A stretch of 64,000 nucleotides of DNA from Phenylobacterium deserti (GCF_003254705.1 NZ_QFYR01000001.1:868001-932000), one strand, 5' to 3'; positions 47,469-57,341 are shown, numbered from the stretch's first letter. Notes: generated by a model not told the origin, from the sequence alone. Numbers and translations are program-made.

Positions 47469-48188
47469 TTAGCCGAACGCCTGCCGGTGCAGCGCGGGGA
47501 TCTCCTCCCCCTCCTTGAGCGCCTCCAGAAGATATTGCGCCTGCCAGATGGCCAGCTCGGCGGCGAACTCCAGGCGCTGTTTGGGTTCGGCGATGTCCGG
47601 GCCGCCCGGCGCCGGATAGAGCAGGTGGGTGCCAACGCAGCTCGGATGTGCGATTTCGCAAAGGAGCCCATAGCTGGTCTCCACGAACTTGGGATCGGAC
47701 AGGTCCAGCCCGCCCAAAGCCTCGGCCTCCGCCTCCAGCCGCGCCTCCGTCGCGGTCCGATCGGGATCCTCGGCGTTGTCGATCTTCTCCAGATAGCGAA
47801 GCGCGTCGTTGACGTGCACGGGCGAAACCTCTTCGCCCAGCCGCCCAGCGTAGAACTTGTCGAACTTGGTCTTCAGCGCTTCGGCGTCGCCAGCCGAGAT
47901 CAGGCGCTTCAGCTCGTGCACGTAGAAGCAGCCCATGGCCACGGTTTCGATCAGGGCGCGCGACAGGATCACGGCAGGCGTTAGCCGCCGCAGGTGCATC
48001 ATAGCCTTGGCGCTGGAGGCCAGGTCATCGGCGCGCTTGGGGTAGCTGTAGAGCAGCTCCATCATGGCGAAGAGGTCGCCTTCGAGCTGGGGGTCCGGCG
48101 CACGGCGAGCCCAGATCGCCAGCTCGACTTCCACTTCGCGGATGCGCTCCAGCAGCAGTGGCGAGCGACGGCGTAGATCCAGCGGCAC
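47469..48188 (-). CDS. DUF5677-like protein of unknown function
   Basis: 239-residue, mostly helical, acidic soluble protein. SRALIETVAMGCFYVHELKRL and ETSYGLLCEIAHPSCVGTHLL resemble the conserved helices of DUF5677-like proteins. No catalytic motif seen. GTG 48188 lies 7 bp after the stop of an SDR oxidoreductase, so the two are probably co-transcribed. Confidence 0.7.
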   Translation of the reverse strand: MPLDLRRRSPLLLERIREVEVELAIWARRAPDPQLEGDLFAMMELLYSYPKRADDLASSAKAMMHLRRLTPAVILSRALIETVAMGCFYVHELKRLISAGDAEALKTKFDKFYAGRLGEEVSPVHVNDALRYLEKIDNAEDPDRTATEARLEAEAEALGGLDLSDPKFVETSYGLLCEIAHPSCVGTHLLYPAPGGPDIAEPKQRLEFAAELAIWQAQYLLEALKEGEEIPALHRQAFG

Positions 48189-48195
48189 GTGCGCC

Positions 48196-48981
48196 TCAGC
48201 CCACCAGCACGGACTGGCCGCCGTCGATCCAGATCGGCGTGCCGGAGATGAACCTTGCCTTGTCGCTGGACAGGAAGGCGACCAGCTCGGCCACCTCCTC
48301 GGCTTCTGCGCCCTGACCTTTAGTCAGCGGGATCCGACCTTCCGGGTACTCAGCCGGCTGGGCGGCTTCCTCCAGGTCGCGCTTTTCCGTGTTGTCGTTG
48401 ATGTTCGTCTCGATCTTCCCCGGGCAGATCACGTTCACGCGGATCTGGTGCTTGGCGAGCTCCAACGCGAGCATCTGGCCCATCGCGACCTGAGCGGCTT
48501 TGGTCGAGGAGTAGGCCGTGGCGCCAGCGTTGGAGAATACGCGGGTGCCGTTGATTGACGAGGTGATCAGGATCGAGCCGCCACCGGTCCTCTTCATCAG
48601 CGGCACGGCGAAGTGGATCGTCAGGTAGGTGCCGCGCAGGTTGGTGTTCATGGTGCGGTCCCACTCGTCCGGCTGGATCTCGTCGATGGGCGCCCAGACG
48701 CCGTTGATGCCGGCGTTAGAGAAGACCACGTCAAGGCGGCCGAAGCGTTCCTCGATCTGCTGCACCGCCTGGCGCATCTGATCGGCGTCCGAAATGTCGG
48801 CGGTGACGCCGAGCGCCTCGCCGCCCTGCTCTTCGATCTCACGGACGGCCTTAGCCACTTCTTCGTCGTTGTGAGACAGCGCCACGATCCGCAGACCGTC
48901 CCGCGCCAGACGCAAGGCGGCCGCCTTGCCGATACCCGATCCTGCGCCAGTCACCAGCGCCACTTTCGCTCCGTCCGCCAT
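48196..48981 (-). CDS. SDR family oxidoreductase
   Basis: 261-residue short-chain dehydrogenase/reductase, preceded by AAGGAG at 7 nt from ATG 48981 (MADGAKVALVTGAGSGIGKA). TGxxxGxG cofactor motif, NAGING, catalytic Ser in ITSSINGT, YxxxK as AYSSTKAA, and the C-terminal IWIDGGQSVL. NAD(H) or NADP(H)-dependent alcohol/ketone conversion; substrate unknown. Confidence 0.93.
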   Translation of the reverse strand: MADGAKVALVTGAGSGIGKAAALRLARDGLRIVALSHNDEEVAKAVREIEEQGGEALGVTADISDADQMRQAVQQIEERFGRLDVVFSNAGINGVWAPIDEIQPDEWDRTMNTNLRGTYLTIHFAVPLMKRTGGGSILITSSINGTRVFSNAGATAYSSTKAAQVAMGQMLALELAKHQIRVNVICPGKIETNINDNTEKRDLEEAAQPAEYPEGRIPLTKGQGAEAEEVAELVAFLSSDKARFISGTPIWIDGGQSVLVG

Positions 48982-49112
48982 CTGACGTCTCCTTGCGGGA
49001 TGCGGAAACGGGGAGCGAAGGGATCGGGTTCGAAGATGTGAAAAGATGTAGCTGATCAAGCAGGTGGAGCGGCGGCGCTTGTCCTGGGACGGCTGAGCCC
49101 ACCTCAGGGCGC

Positions 49113-50354
49113 ATGGCGACGTTCAAGAGCTTCTTTGCAGCCATCTTAGGCAGTTTGGCCTTGTTGGCGCCTCCAGGTTCCGCCCAGCCCGTCTCGGGCG
49201 ACGCGGCGCTGCTTGCCCGGGCGGCTCAGGCCGACTTCGTCCTCTTGGGAGAGGCGACCCACGGCACGCGGGAGTTCTACCTGGAGCGTGCTCGCATCAC
49301 CGACGCCTTGGCCCAGACCGGCGGACTGCGCGCCGTCGCTATTGAGGGCGACTGGTCCGGCGCGGAGCGCGTGAACCGCTACGTACGTGGCGAGGGGACC
49401 GACCGCAGTGCCACCCAGGCCCTGTCCGACTTCGAGGCTTTCCCCGCCTGGATGTGGCGAAACGCCGAGTTCCGCGATTTCGTGGAGCGGCTCAGGGCGA
49501 TCAACGCTGTCCGGGCGCCGGAGCAACGGATCGGCGTCTACGGCCTCGACGTCTATGACGTCTTCGACGCCTCGGCGGCCGTGACACGATATCTGGCCCG
49601 GGAGGATCCCGCAGCCGCGCGATCAGTGAGCAAGGCCTTCGGGTGCTTCAAGCCGTACGGCCGCTCAATGGAAGCCTATTCGCTGGCCGTCCGGCGCGGG
49701 CGGAGTTGCGAGGCGGCGGCCGCGGAAGGGCTGCGCGCGATCAAGGCCCTGCCCCCGCCGAAGCCCGACCAAGCGGAAGGCCGCTTCGCCGCAGCGCAAG
49801 CTGCACGGGCGGTGGTGGGCGGCGAGGAATATTGGCGAGTGCACCAGACCACCGGCTACTCCTGGAATGCGCGCGACAGACGGATGGCCGCGTCAGCGCA
49901 GGCCGTGCGCGCGCATGTGGGCGGCCAAGTCGCCATCTGGGCTCACAACACCCATGTGGGCGACGCCCGACACACCAACATGACGGAGCGCGGCGAGATC
50001 AGTCTCGGTCAACTGCTGCGCGACGGCAGGCGCACGCTTCTGGTTGGGCAGTTGACCCATGAGGGCGAGGTTCTGGCGGCCAGAAACTGGGACGGGCCGC
50101 CCCGCGTCTCCGACGTCCGGCCGAGCATCACCGGCAGCCACGAAGCGGCCCTGTCCGCGACGGCCGCGGCGCGCCAGGTGCTTGTGGGGTCCGACCTGCC
50201 CACCGGCCGCCGCGCGCCGCAACGCGCGATCGGTGTGGTTTACCTACCTGCACAGGAGCGCGAGGCGAACTGGATCGCGGCAGATCTTGGCAAGCAGTTC
50301 GACGCGGTGATCTTCACCCGACGAACCACGCCGGTCTCAGCGCTACGGGGCTAA
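49113..50354 (+). CDS. exported erythromycin-esterase-like protein
   Basis: 413 residues with a signal peptide (FFAAILGSLALLAPPGSAQ). Erythromycin esterase family (PF05139) motifs: FVLLGEATHGTREFYLER, AVAIEGDWSGAERVNRYV and IWAHNTHVGDA, holding the Glu and His residues of the EreA/EreB active site. Most family members do not inactivate macrolides, so a resistance role is not claimed. It is divergent from the SDR gene across 131 bp and ends 3 bp from the convergent ABC ATPase gene. Confidence 0.88.
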   Translation: MATFKSFFAAILGSLALLAPPGSAQPVSGDAALLARAAQADFVLLGEATHGTREFYLERARITDALAQTGGLRAVAIEGDWSGAERVNRYVRGEGTDRSATQALSDFEAFPAWMWRNAEFRDFVERLRAINAVRAPEQRIGVYGLDVYDVFDASAAVTRYLAREDPAAARSVSKAFGCFKPYGRSMEAYSLAVRRGRSCEAAAAEGLRAIKALPPPKPDQAEGRFAAAQAARAVVGGEEYWRVHQTTGYSWNARDRRMAASAQAVRAHVGGQVAIWAHNTHVGDARHTNMTERGEISLGQLLRDGRRTLLVGQLTHEGEVLAARNWDGPPRVSDVRPSITGSHEAALSATAAARQVLVGSDLPTGRRAPQRAIGVVYLPAQEREANWIAADLGKQFDAVIFTRRTTPVSALRG

Positions 50355-50357
50355 GCT

Positions 50358-51311
50358 TCAGACCTGGGCCGCCTCGTCGGCGCGATAGGTCAGGGCGACG
50401 AAGATGTCCTCGAGGTCGGGATCTTCGGTGGAGATGTCCTTGATGTGCAGGCCGGCGAGCCGGATGGCGGCCAGCACCTGCTCCACGTTGGACTCGCCGG
50501 TCCGGTAGGCGACCGAGAAGCCGCCCGACTTCAGCAGCTTGGTTTCAAACCCGGGCAGCAGGGGCGCGTGATCCATGGGCTCCTGCGGCGTGACGATCAC
50601 GTTGCGGGTGTCCATCCGGCGCAGCAGGGTCGAGGTGGGCTCGCAGGCGACCACCTGCCCGCGGTTGATGATGGCGATCTGGTCGCAGAGCTCCTGGGCT
50701 TCCTCCAGATAGTGGGTGGTCAGGACGATGGTTACGCCCTGCCGGTTCAGCTCCAGGACGTAGTTCCACAGCTGTCGGCGCAGCTCGACGTCCACGCCGG
50801 CGGTCGGCTCGTCGAGGATCAGAACAGGCGGGTTGTGCACCATGGCCTTGGCGACCATCAGGCGGCGCTTCATGCCCCCCGAAAGTTGGCGGACATAGGC
50901 CCCGGCCTTGTCGGACAGGCCGAGAGCCGCGAGCAGTTCGTCGGTGCGCCGCTCGTTCGGCGGAACGGCGTACATCCCGGCGGCCACGTCCAGCGCCTCC
51001 TTGGGCGTGAAGAACGGGTCGGCCGCAATTTCCTGCGGCACTACGCCGATGGCCGCGCGGGCGTTGCGGCCGTTCGTGTCGATATCACGGTCCCAGATCT
51101 TGACCGTCCCGCCGGTCTTCCGCGTCAGGCCAGACAGGATGTTGATGAAGGTCGACTTGCCAGCGCCGTTGGGTCCCAGCAGGCCGAAGATCGAGCCGCG
51201 CGGGATCGCCAGATCGATGCCTTTCAGCGCCTGCATGGCGGGCGATGTCTTGGTCGCCGGATAGGTCTTGGTGAGCCCTTTGGCCTCGATTGCGTATTGG
51301 GGAAGGTCCAT
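50358..51311 (-). CDS. ABC-2 type transporter ATP-binding protein
   Basis: 317-residue ATPase from ATG 51311 (MDLPQYAIEAKGLTKTYPATK). Walker A LLGPNGAGKSTFINI, signature QLSGGMKRRLMVAKA, Walker B VLILDEPTAGVD, switch His in VLTTHYLEEAQELC, and a C-terminal DUF4162-like region. Resembles multidrug or polysaccharide export ATPases, but no permease gene is adjacent, so its partner must be encoded elsewhere. Confidence 0.92.
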   Translation of the reverse strand: MDLPQYAIEAKGLTKTYPATKTSPAMQALKGIDLAIPRGSIFGLLGPNGAGKSTFINILSGLTRKTGGTVKIWDRDIDTNGRNARAAIGVVPQEIAADPFFTPKEALDVAAGMYAVPPNERRTDELLAALGLSDKAGAYVRQLSGGMKRRLMVAKAMVHNPPVLILDEPTAGVDVELRRQLWNYVLELNRQGVTIVLTTHYLEEAQELCDQIAIINRGQVVACEPTSTLLRRMDTRNVIVTPQEPMDHAPLLPGFETKLLKSGGFSVAYRTGESNVEQVLAAIRLAGLHIKDISTEDPDLEDIFVALTYRADEAAQV

Positions 51312-51411
51312 CGGTGCTCCGGGATCGTTGACGGCGAAAGCCGCGGTCGCATACCTAGGCCCGAGTTCCGCCTGCGCCAAGCAGCCGGCATCAGAGGTTT
51401 GAGACAAGTCC

Positions 51412-51717
51412 ATGGCTCCGCGTGTCCGCAACAAGGGTGTCGAGGCCCAAACCCGCCCGGAACCGATGCCCGCCCGCCCGGCGCTCACGCCGGACCTGCC
51501 GGCCCCCGAAGTGATCAAGGTCCGTTCGGGCCGCATCGCCTGCGACGGCGTCGGCGGCGCGCTGGGTCACCCGCGGGTCTGGCTGGAGATGGGCGAAGCC
51601 GATTTCGTCGAGTGCTCCTACTGCGATCGCCGGTTCGTGCTGGCGGCGGACGCCGGTGAAGGCGTTGAGGACGAGCGCCTGGCGCCCGGCGTCTACGAAG
51701 GCAGCCACGGCCACTAG
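51412..51717 (+). CDS. zinc-finger (zf-CHCC) domain protein
   Basis: 101 residues. The C-terminal half IACDGVGGALGHPRVWLEM ... ECSYCDRRFVL has the Cys-x8-His-x15ish-Cys-x2-Cys of the zf-CHCC domain found in the respiratory complex I subunit NDUFS6/Fp and related small proteins. The N-terminal ~35 residues are Pro/Arg-rich. Candidate complex I accessory subunit. Confidence 0.85.
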   Translation: MAPRVRNKGVEAQTRPEPMPARPALTPDLPAPEVIKVRSGRIACDGVGGALGHPRVWLEMGEADFVECSYCDRRFVLAADAGEGVEDERLAPGVYEGSHGH

Positions 51718-51750
51718 GCCGCCTGGCGCGGGCCTGATGGACGCCGTCTG

Positions 51751-52713
51751 ATGGCCCGCATCCTTTACCTCAGCTTCCCGGATGGCCGCCTCACCGGCGG
51801 CCAGAAGATGATCCTGCGGCATGTGCAGACGCTGCGGGAACTTGGCTTTGATGCGCGGCTCTGGCTCGGGCCTTCCGGTCGTTTGCCTGAGGGTGCGACG
51901 GCCACTGTGCCCGTTGAGCCGGCGACCCCGTTCCAAGCGGACGACGTGCTCGTCATCCCCGAAGACGCGAAGAACGCCTTGGCCGCCGCCGCGGGCTTTC
52001 CACAGCGAACGGTGGTGTTCTGCCAGGGACACATCAAGTTCGCCTACAATGCGCTGGACGCCCTGAACGGGTTCCCCGCTGAGCGCTTCCCGCCGCTGAT
52101 CGCTGTCGGGCCGACCGTAGCCGAGGCCGTGGGGCGGCTGTTCCCGGACGCGTCAGTCGAAGTCGTTCGCGGCTTCGTGGATGATCAGCTCTTCGCTCCG
52201 CGAGGCGCCGCGGCCTTGCGGGTGGCCCTGACCCCCAGCAAGCGGCCGTTCGAGGCCGATCTGATCCAGAAGCTACTGCCGCAGATGCACCCGCGGCACG
52301 CGGACCTGCAGTGGACCGTCCTAGAGGGGCTCCCTGAGGCACAGGTGGCGGAGGCGTTTGCGGGATCGGCCCTGTTCCTGAGCCTGGCCCGCATGGAAGG
52401 GCTTGGCCTCACGGCGCTGGAAGCCATGGCGAGCGGCGCGATCTGCTGCGGCTTCCTGGGGCTGGGCGGGCGCGACTTCGGCGCCGACGAGAACGGGTTC
52501 TGGGCGCCCGAGGACGACTGTTTCGCCGCGGCCGACGCCCTGGCGCAGGCGGCGGATCTGGTGAAGGCCGGCGGTCCCGCCCTCGAAAGGATGCGCAAGG
52601 CCGGCCTCGACACCGCCCGGCGTTGGTCCCCTGCCGTGTTCCGGCGGGAGCTGGAAGCGGTCTGGATGCGCCTGGCGCCTCAGGCGAGGCGCCGAGAGGG
52701 TCCGCTGGGCTGA
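51751..52713 (+). CDS. glycosyltransferase
   Basis: 320-residue GT-B fold enzyme. N-terminus MARILYLSFPDGRLTGGQKM is typical of family 4-like transferases; the C-terminal domain has FLSLARMEGLGLTALEAMASG, the EGxGxxxxEA(M) nucleotide-sugar motif. Acceptor unknown; no polysaccharide cluster is adjacent. Ends 62 bp before glnD. Confidence 0.86.
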   Translation: MARILYLSFPDGRLTGGQKMILRHVQTLRELGFDARLWLGPSGRLPEGATATVPVEPATPFQADDVLVIPEDAKNALAAAAGFPQRTVVFCQGHIKFAYNALDALNGFPAERFPPLIAVGPTVAEAVGRLFPDASVEVVRGFVDDQLFAPRGAAALRVALTPSKRPFEADLIQKLLPQMHPRHADLQWTVLEGLPEAQVAEAFAGSALFLSLARMEGLGLTALEAMASGAICCGFLGLGGRDFGADENGFWAPEDDCFAAADALAQAADLVKAGGPALERMRKAGLDTARRWSPAVFRRELEAVWMRLAPQARRREGPLG

Positions 52714-52775
52714 GTGCGCCCCGTGCGCCACGCGCCAGTCGACGGGAAGGCCCAAAAGCCTATATCTGGACCGCC

Positions 52776-55601
52776 ATGCCGCCTCGCCTTCGCCCCACGC
52801 GCCTCGAGTATGTCGTCGACGGGGTGCGGCTGCGCGCCCAGCTGACCACCGCCGCCCTCGAAAACCTGGGTGACGAGCAGGCGCAGCGACGCGCGGCGTT
52901 GGAAGTCCTCAAATCGGCGCTGTTCCGCGGTCGTATGATCGCCAAGGAGCGTCTGGAGAACGGCGCGGGCGGCATCGAGACGGCGCGCCTGCTTTCGGGC
53001 GTCACCGACGAGGTGGTGTCCGCGCTCTACGACTTCACCACGGTCCACATCCACCGGGCGCGAAACCCGACGGAAGGCGAGCGTCTCGCTCTGATGGCGG
53101 TCGGCGGCTATGGCCGCGGCACCCTGGCTCCGTTCTCGGACATCGATCTGCTGTTCGTGCGGCCCTACAAGCAGACCGCCCACGCCGAGAGCGTCATCGA
53201 ATACATGCTCTACGCCCTGTGGGACCTGGGCTTCAAAGTGGGCCACGCCTCGCGGACGGTGGAGGAGTGCATCAAGCTCTCCCGCGAGGATTTCACCATC
53301 CGCACCTCCATCCTGGAGGCGCGGCGGCTGACCGGTGATCCGGAGCTCGCGCAGGAGCTGGTCCGCCGCTTCCAGGCCGACGTCGTCAAGGGCACCGGCG
53401 CGGAGTTCGTCGCCGCCAAGCTCAAGGAGCGCGACGACCGGCACGCCCGTGCTGGCGCCAGCCGCTACATGGTCGAGCCCAACGTGAAGGAGGGCAAGGG
53501 CGGCCTGCGCGACCTGAACACCCTCTTCTGGATCGCCCAGTACCTGCATCCCGGCGAGCCGATCGAAAAGGTGATGCAGCTCGAGATGTTCACCGGCCGC
53601 GAGGTGCGGGCGTTTATCCGCGCCTTTGACTTCCTGTGGGCGGTCCGCAGCCACCTGCATTTCACCACCGGCCGCCCGGAAGAGCGGCTGACCTTCGACA
53701 TGCAGCCGGAGATTGCCCGGCGGATGGGCTATGGCGACCGCGGGGATAACCCGGCGGTGGAGCGCTTCATGCGCCACTACTTCCTGATCGCCAAGGAAGT
53801 GGGATCGCTGACCCGGGTTTTCGCCGCCAAGCTCGAGGCTGAGCGGGTGAAGAGCGAGCCACGCGGCATCTCCCGCCTGCTGCCGGGCCGTCGCACCAAG
53901 AAGAAGCCGTTGGACGTTAAGGGCTTCCACGAAGTGAACGGCCGCCTGGCCGTCGAGGGCCGTGAGGTCTTCGAGCAGGACCCGATCAACCTTCTGCGCC
54001 TGTTCAAGATCGCCGACGCGCGCAACCTCGACCTGCACCCGGACGCCTTCACCGAGGCGTCGCGGGCTGCGCCGCTGATCACCTCGGCCGTGCGCCGCGA
54101 CCGGCACGCGGCCAAGGTCTTCCTGTCGATCCTGGCCCACGGGCGCGATCCCCAGCGGACGCTCGCCCTGATGACCGAGGCCGGTGTCCTGGGCCGCTTC
54201 GTGCCGGAGTACGGGCGGATCGTCGCCCAGATGCAGTTCAACATGTACCACTCGTACACGGTGGACGAGCACACCCTGCGCGCCGTGGGCGTGATCGCCG
54301 ACATCGCGGCCGGACGTCTGGCGGAAGACCACCCGCTGGCGGTTCAGGTGATGCCGCTGATCGATGATCGCGAAGCCCTGTTCCTGGCCATGCTGCTGCA
54401 CGACACAGGCAAGGGCGGGGCCGGCGGGCAGGAAAAGGCGGGCGCGCGCGCGGCGCGGCAGGCCTGCGAAAGACTGGGGCTGGAGCGCTCGCGCATCGAG
54501 CTCGTCGCTTGGCTCGTCGAGCATCACCTCGTGATGAGCGACTACGCGCAGAAGCGGGACGTGTCCGATCCGCGAACCGTGACCGACTTCGCCCGCATCG
54601 TTGAGAACCCCGAGCGCCTGCGCCTGCTCCTCGTGCTGACCGTCGCGGACATCCGGGCTGTGGGGCCGGGCGTCTGGAACGGCTGGAAAGGCCAGCTGAT
54701 GCGCGAGCTCTACATGGCCACGGAAGCGGTGTTCCGCGGCGGCCGCGGCTCGGACGCGGCGGCGGCCCTGAAGCGTCATCACGAGAACGCGGCCTATGAC
54801 GCCCGCATCGCCATCGCCAGGGCCGACCCGACGGCCGAAAGCTGGGCCGACGCCATGGAGGACGCCTACTACACCGCCTTCGACCCGCGCGAGGTGGTGG
54901 CCCATGCGGCGCTCTCCCGCCGTGCGGCGGCCGGGGGCGGGGCGGCTGCGGATTGCCGGGTGGTGCCCGAGCGGAATGCGGTGGAAGTGGTCATCGCCGC
55001 CACCGACCGCCCGCGGCTGTTCGTCGATCTCGCCGAGGCGGTGACCGCTCTGGGCGGCAACATCGTGGGCGCGCGGGTCTTCACCTCCCGCACCGGCCAG
55101 GCTCTGGACGTCTTCTATGTGCAGGACGTGACCGGCCAAGCCTACGGCGCTGACAACCCCCGCGGGCTTCAGCGGCTGGCCGAGGCGCTGGAGGCTGCCG
55201 GGCGCGGCGAGTCCGTGGCGCGCGAGGCGCGGCGCTCCGGCGACCAGGCGCGCATGGCGGCGTTTGCGATCACCCCGACGGTGGTGTTGGACAACGAAGC
55301 GTCCGAAACCTCGACGGTTGTGGAAGCCTCCGGCCGCGACCGCCCGGGCCTGCTGGCCGCCCTGGCGCGCACCATCTCCGACGCCGGGCTTTCGATTCTT
55401 TCCGCCCACATCGACGGTTATGGCGAGCGGGCGGTGGACGCCTTCTATGTGACGGGACCCGATGGCGAAAAGCTGAGCGACGCCCGAAAGCGCAACGCCC
55501 TCAAGAACGCTCTCGAGGCGGTTCTCGAAGCCGAGGACGCGGCCCCGCCGTCCGGCCGCCGCGCCAATTTGCAGCGCGCCCGCGCTAGCGTCGCGCGCTA
55601 A
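52776..55601 (+). CDS. glnD: bifunctional PII uridylyltransferase/uridylyl-removing enzyme
   Basis: Primary nitrogen sensor that uridylylates PII (GlnB/GlnK) at low glutamine. 941 residues from ATG 52776 (MPPRLRPTRLEYVVDG). Nucleotidyltransferase motif GGYGRGTLAPFSDIDLLF, HD domain FLAMLLHDTGKGG, and two C-terminal ACT domains (TDRPRLFVDLAEAVTALGG and GRDRPGLLAALARTISDAG) that bind glutamine. Head of the string glnD-murJ-trpS. Confidence 0.97.
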   Translation: MPPRLRPTRLEYVVDGVRLRAQLTTAALENLGDEQAQRRAALEVLKSALFRGRMIAKERLENGAGGIETARLLSGVTDEVVSALYDFTTVHIHRARNPTEGERLALMAVGGYGRGTLAPFSDIDLLFVRPYKQTAHAESVIEYMLYALWDLGFKVGHASRTVEECIKLSREDFTIRTSILEARRLTGDPELAQELVRRFQADVVKGTGAEFVAAKLKERDDRHARAGASRYMVEPNVKEGKGGLRDLNTLFWIAQYLHPGEPIEKVMQLEMFTGREVRAFIRAFDFLWAVRSHLHFTTGRPEERLTFDMQPEIARRMGYGDRGDNPAVERFMRHYFLIAKEVGSLTRVFAAKLEAERVKSEPRGISRLLPGRRTKKKPLDVKGFHEVNGRLAVEGREVFEQDPINLLRLFKIADARNLDLHPDAFTEASRAAPLITSAVRRDRHAAKVFLSILAHGRDPQRTLALMTEAGVLGRFVPEYGRIVAQMQFNMYHSYTVDEHTLRAVGVIADIAAGRLAEDHPLAVQVMPLIDDREALFLAMLLHDTGKGGAGGQEKAGARAARQACERLGLERSRIELVAWLVEHHLVMSDYAQKRDVSDPRTVTDFARIVENPERLRLLLVLTVADIRAVGPGVWNGWKGQLMRELYMATEAVFRGGRGSDAAAALKRHHENAAYDARIAIARADPTAESWADAMEDAYYTAFDPREVVAHAALSRRAAAGGGAAADCRVVPERNAVEVVIAATDRPRLFVDLAEAVTALGGNIVGARVFTSRTGQALDVFYVQDVTGQAYGADNPRGLQRLAEALEAAGRGESVAREARRSGDQARMAAFAITPTVVLDNEASETSTVVEASGRDRPGLLAALARTISDAGLSILSAHIDGYGERAVDAFYVTGPDGEKLSDARKRNALKNALEAVLEAEDAAPPSGRRANLQRARASVAR

Positions 55602-55652
55602 GAGATCGTCGCAAGAATCCAAGCGGCCGCGCCGCCAACGGGACCTGCCTCC

Positions 55653-57341
55653 TTGACCGACACGACGCCGCTGCCCGCGACCGAGACCCGCGTCTCCGGA
55701 ACCGAGTCTGTTCCGCCGCCGGCCAAGCCGCCCGCGAAGTCCGGCGGCCTGCTGCGCTCGTCGATGATCTATTCGGCACTGACTCTGGTCAGCCGGTTCA
55801 TGGGTCTGGCGCGCGACCTCGTGGTCACGGCGCGGCTGGGCGCCAGCCAGACAATCGCCGCCGACGCCTACTACACGGCGCTGACGTTCCCGAACCTGTT
55901 CCGGCGGATCTTCGCCGAGGGCGCCTTCGCGGCGGCCTTCGTGCCGGATTATTCCAAAAAGCTGGCGGCTGAGGGCAAGGAGGCCGCCGACCGCTTCGCC
56001 GCCGACGCCCTGGCCAGCGTGGCCGCCGCCACCGTGCTGATCACCGTCCTGTGCCAGCTGACCATGCCGTGGCTGATGATGGTCTACAGCCCGGGCTACA
56101 TGTCCGATCCGGCGAAGTTCAAGCTGGCTGTCGTCCTGACGCAGATCACCATGCCGTATCTGCCCTGCGTGGCGATCGCCTCACTTTTCGCCGGCGTGCT
56201 GACGGCGCGCGGCCGCTTCATCATCTACGGCTTCTACCCGACGTTGCTCAACGTGGTGATGCTGGCGCTGGTGCTGCCGCAGAAGGACCCGACCACGGCC
56301 GCCTACGCCGCCTCTTGGGGCGTGGTGATCGCCGGCGTTGCGCAGGCGGCGCTTTGCTGGTGGGGCGCCAGCAAGACCGGCGCCCGGATCCACCCGAAGC
56401 ACCTAAAGCTCACTCCCGAGATCATGGTGCTCGCCAAGCGCATGGGCCCGGGGGTGATCGCCTCCAGCGCAACGCAGATCAACCTGGTCATCTCCGCCAT
56501 GCTGGCCTCGCAGGTCGCGGGCATGCGGGTTTGGCTGAACGTCGCCGAGCGGTTCTATCAGCTGCCGCTCAGCCTTGTCGGCGTGGCGATCGGCGTCGCC
56601 TTGCTGCCTCGGCTCGCCACGGCCTTGCAGAACCGCGACGACGATGATGCGCAAGGCTCCATGGACCAGGCGATCGTGTTCGGCCTGGCGCTCAGCTTAC
56701 CCGCCGCCGCCGCCCTGATGGCCATGCCGGGCTACCTCATCGACGGCCTCTTCGTTCGCGGCGCCTTCACGTCGGCCGACGCAGCCAACGCCGCCAAGCT
56801 GCTCTTCCATTACGGCTGGGGCGTGCCGGCCTTTGTGCTGATCAAAATCCTGCAGCCCGCCTTCTTCGCACGCGGGGACACCAAGACGCCTATGCGGTTC
56901 TCGCTCGTCTCGGTGGGCGTGAACATCGCGCTGGGCGTAATCCTGTTCCACACGATCGGGTTCGAAGGCATCGCGCTGTCCACCACGATCGCCTCCTGGA
57001 TCACCGTGCTGCAGATGGTCGTGCGGCTGCGAAGCACGAAGACCTACAGCCCCAGCGCACGCGCGTGGGGCAAGGTCGTCCGGGTCAGCGCCGCCACCGC
57101 CGGAATGGGCGCGTTGCTGGCCTTGGCCTCTCACTTCCGACCGGTGCTGGAGGGGTTGGTCGCCCAGCTCGGGCTGCACCATGGGGCGAAGGAGCTCACC
57201 GTGCTCCTGGTCTGCGCGGTGGGCGGCGCAGTCTATCCGGCGCTGCTGTTCGCCTTCGGCGGGGTGACTCCGGCCGAGTTCAAGGCCTCCCTGCGCCGGC
57301 GCAAGGGCGACAAGGCGGCGCCGTCTTCGGACTTGCTCTGA
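55653..57341 (+). CDS. murJ: lipid II flippase MurJ
   Basis: Flips lipid II across the inner membrane for peptidoglycan synthesis. 562 residues with about 14 transmembrane helices; start TTG 55653 (MTDTTPLPATET) with a soluble N-terminal extension. MurJ hallmarks: SRFMGLARDLVVTARLG, TFPNLFRRIFAEGAFAAAFVP and the conserved charged residues (Arg, Glu) of the central cavity. 51 bp after glnD. Confidence 0.96.
   Translation: MTDTTPLPATETRVSGTESVPPPAKPPAKSGGLLRSSMIYSALTLVSRFMGLARDLVVTARLGASQTIAADAYYTALTFPNLFRRIFAEGAFAAAFVPDYSKKLAAEGKEAADRFAADALASVAAATVLITVLCQLTMPWLMMVYSPGYMSDPAKFKLAVVLTQITMPYLPCVAIASLFAGVLTARGRFIIYGFYPTLLNVVMLALVLPQKDPTTAAYAASWGVVIAGVAQAALCWWGASKTGARIHPKHLKLTPEIMVLAKRMGPGVIASSATQINLVISAMLASQVAGMRVWLNVAERFYQLPLSLVGVAIGVALLPRLATALQNRDDDDAQGSMDQAIVFGLALSLPAAAALMAMPGYLIDGLFVRGAFTSADAANAAKLLFHYGWGVPAFVLIKILQPAFFARGDTKTPMRFSLVSVGVNIALGVILFHTIGFEGIALSTTIASWITVLQMVVRLRSTKTYSPSARAWGKVVRVSAATAGMGALLALASHFRPVLEGLVAQLGLHHGAKELTVLLVCAVGGAVYPALLFAFGGVTPAEFKASLRRRKGDKAAPSSDLL

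Noticed and set aside
52680..55622. 980-residue minus-strand frame opposite glnD
   Set aside because: Antisense shadow of a full-length GlnD with all domains intact.
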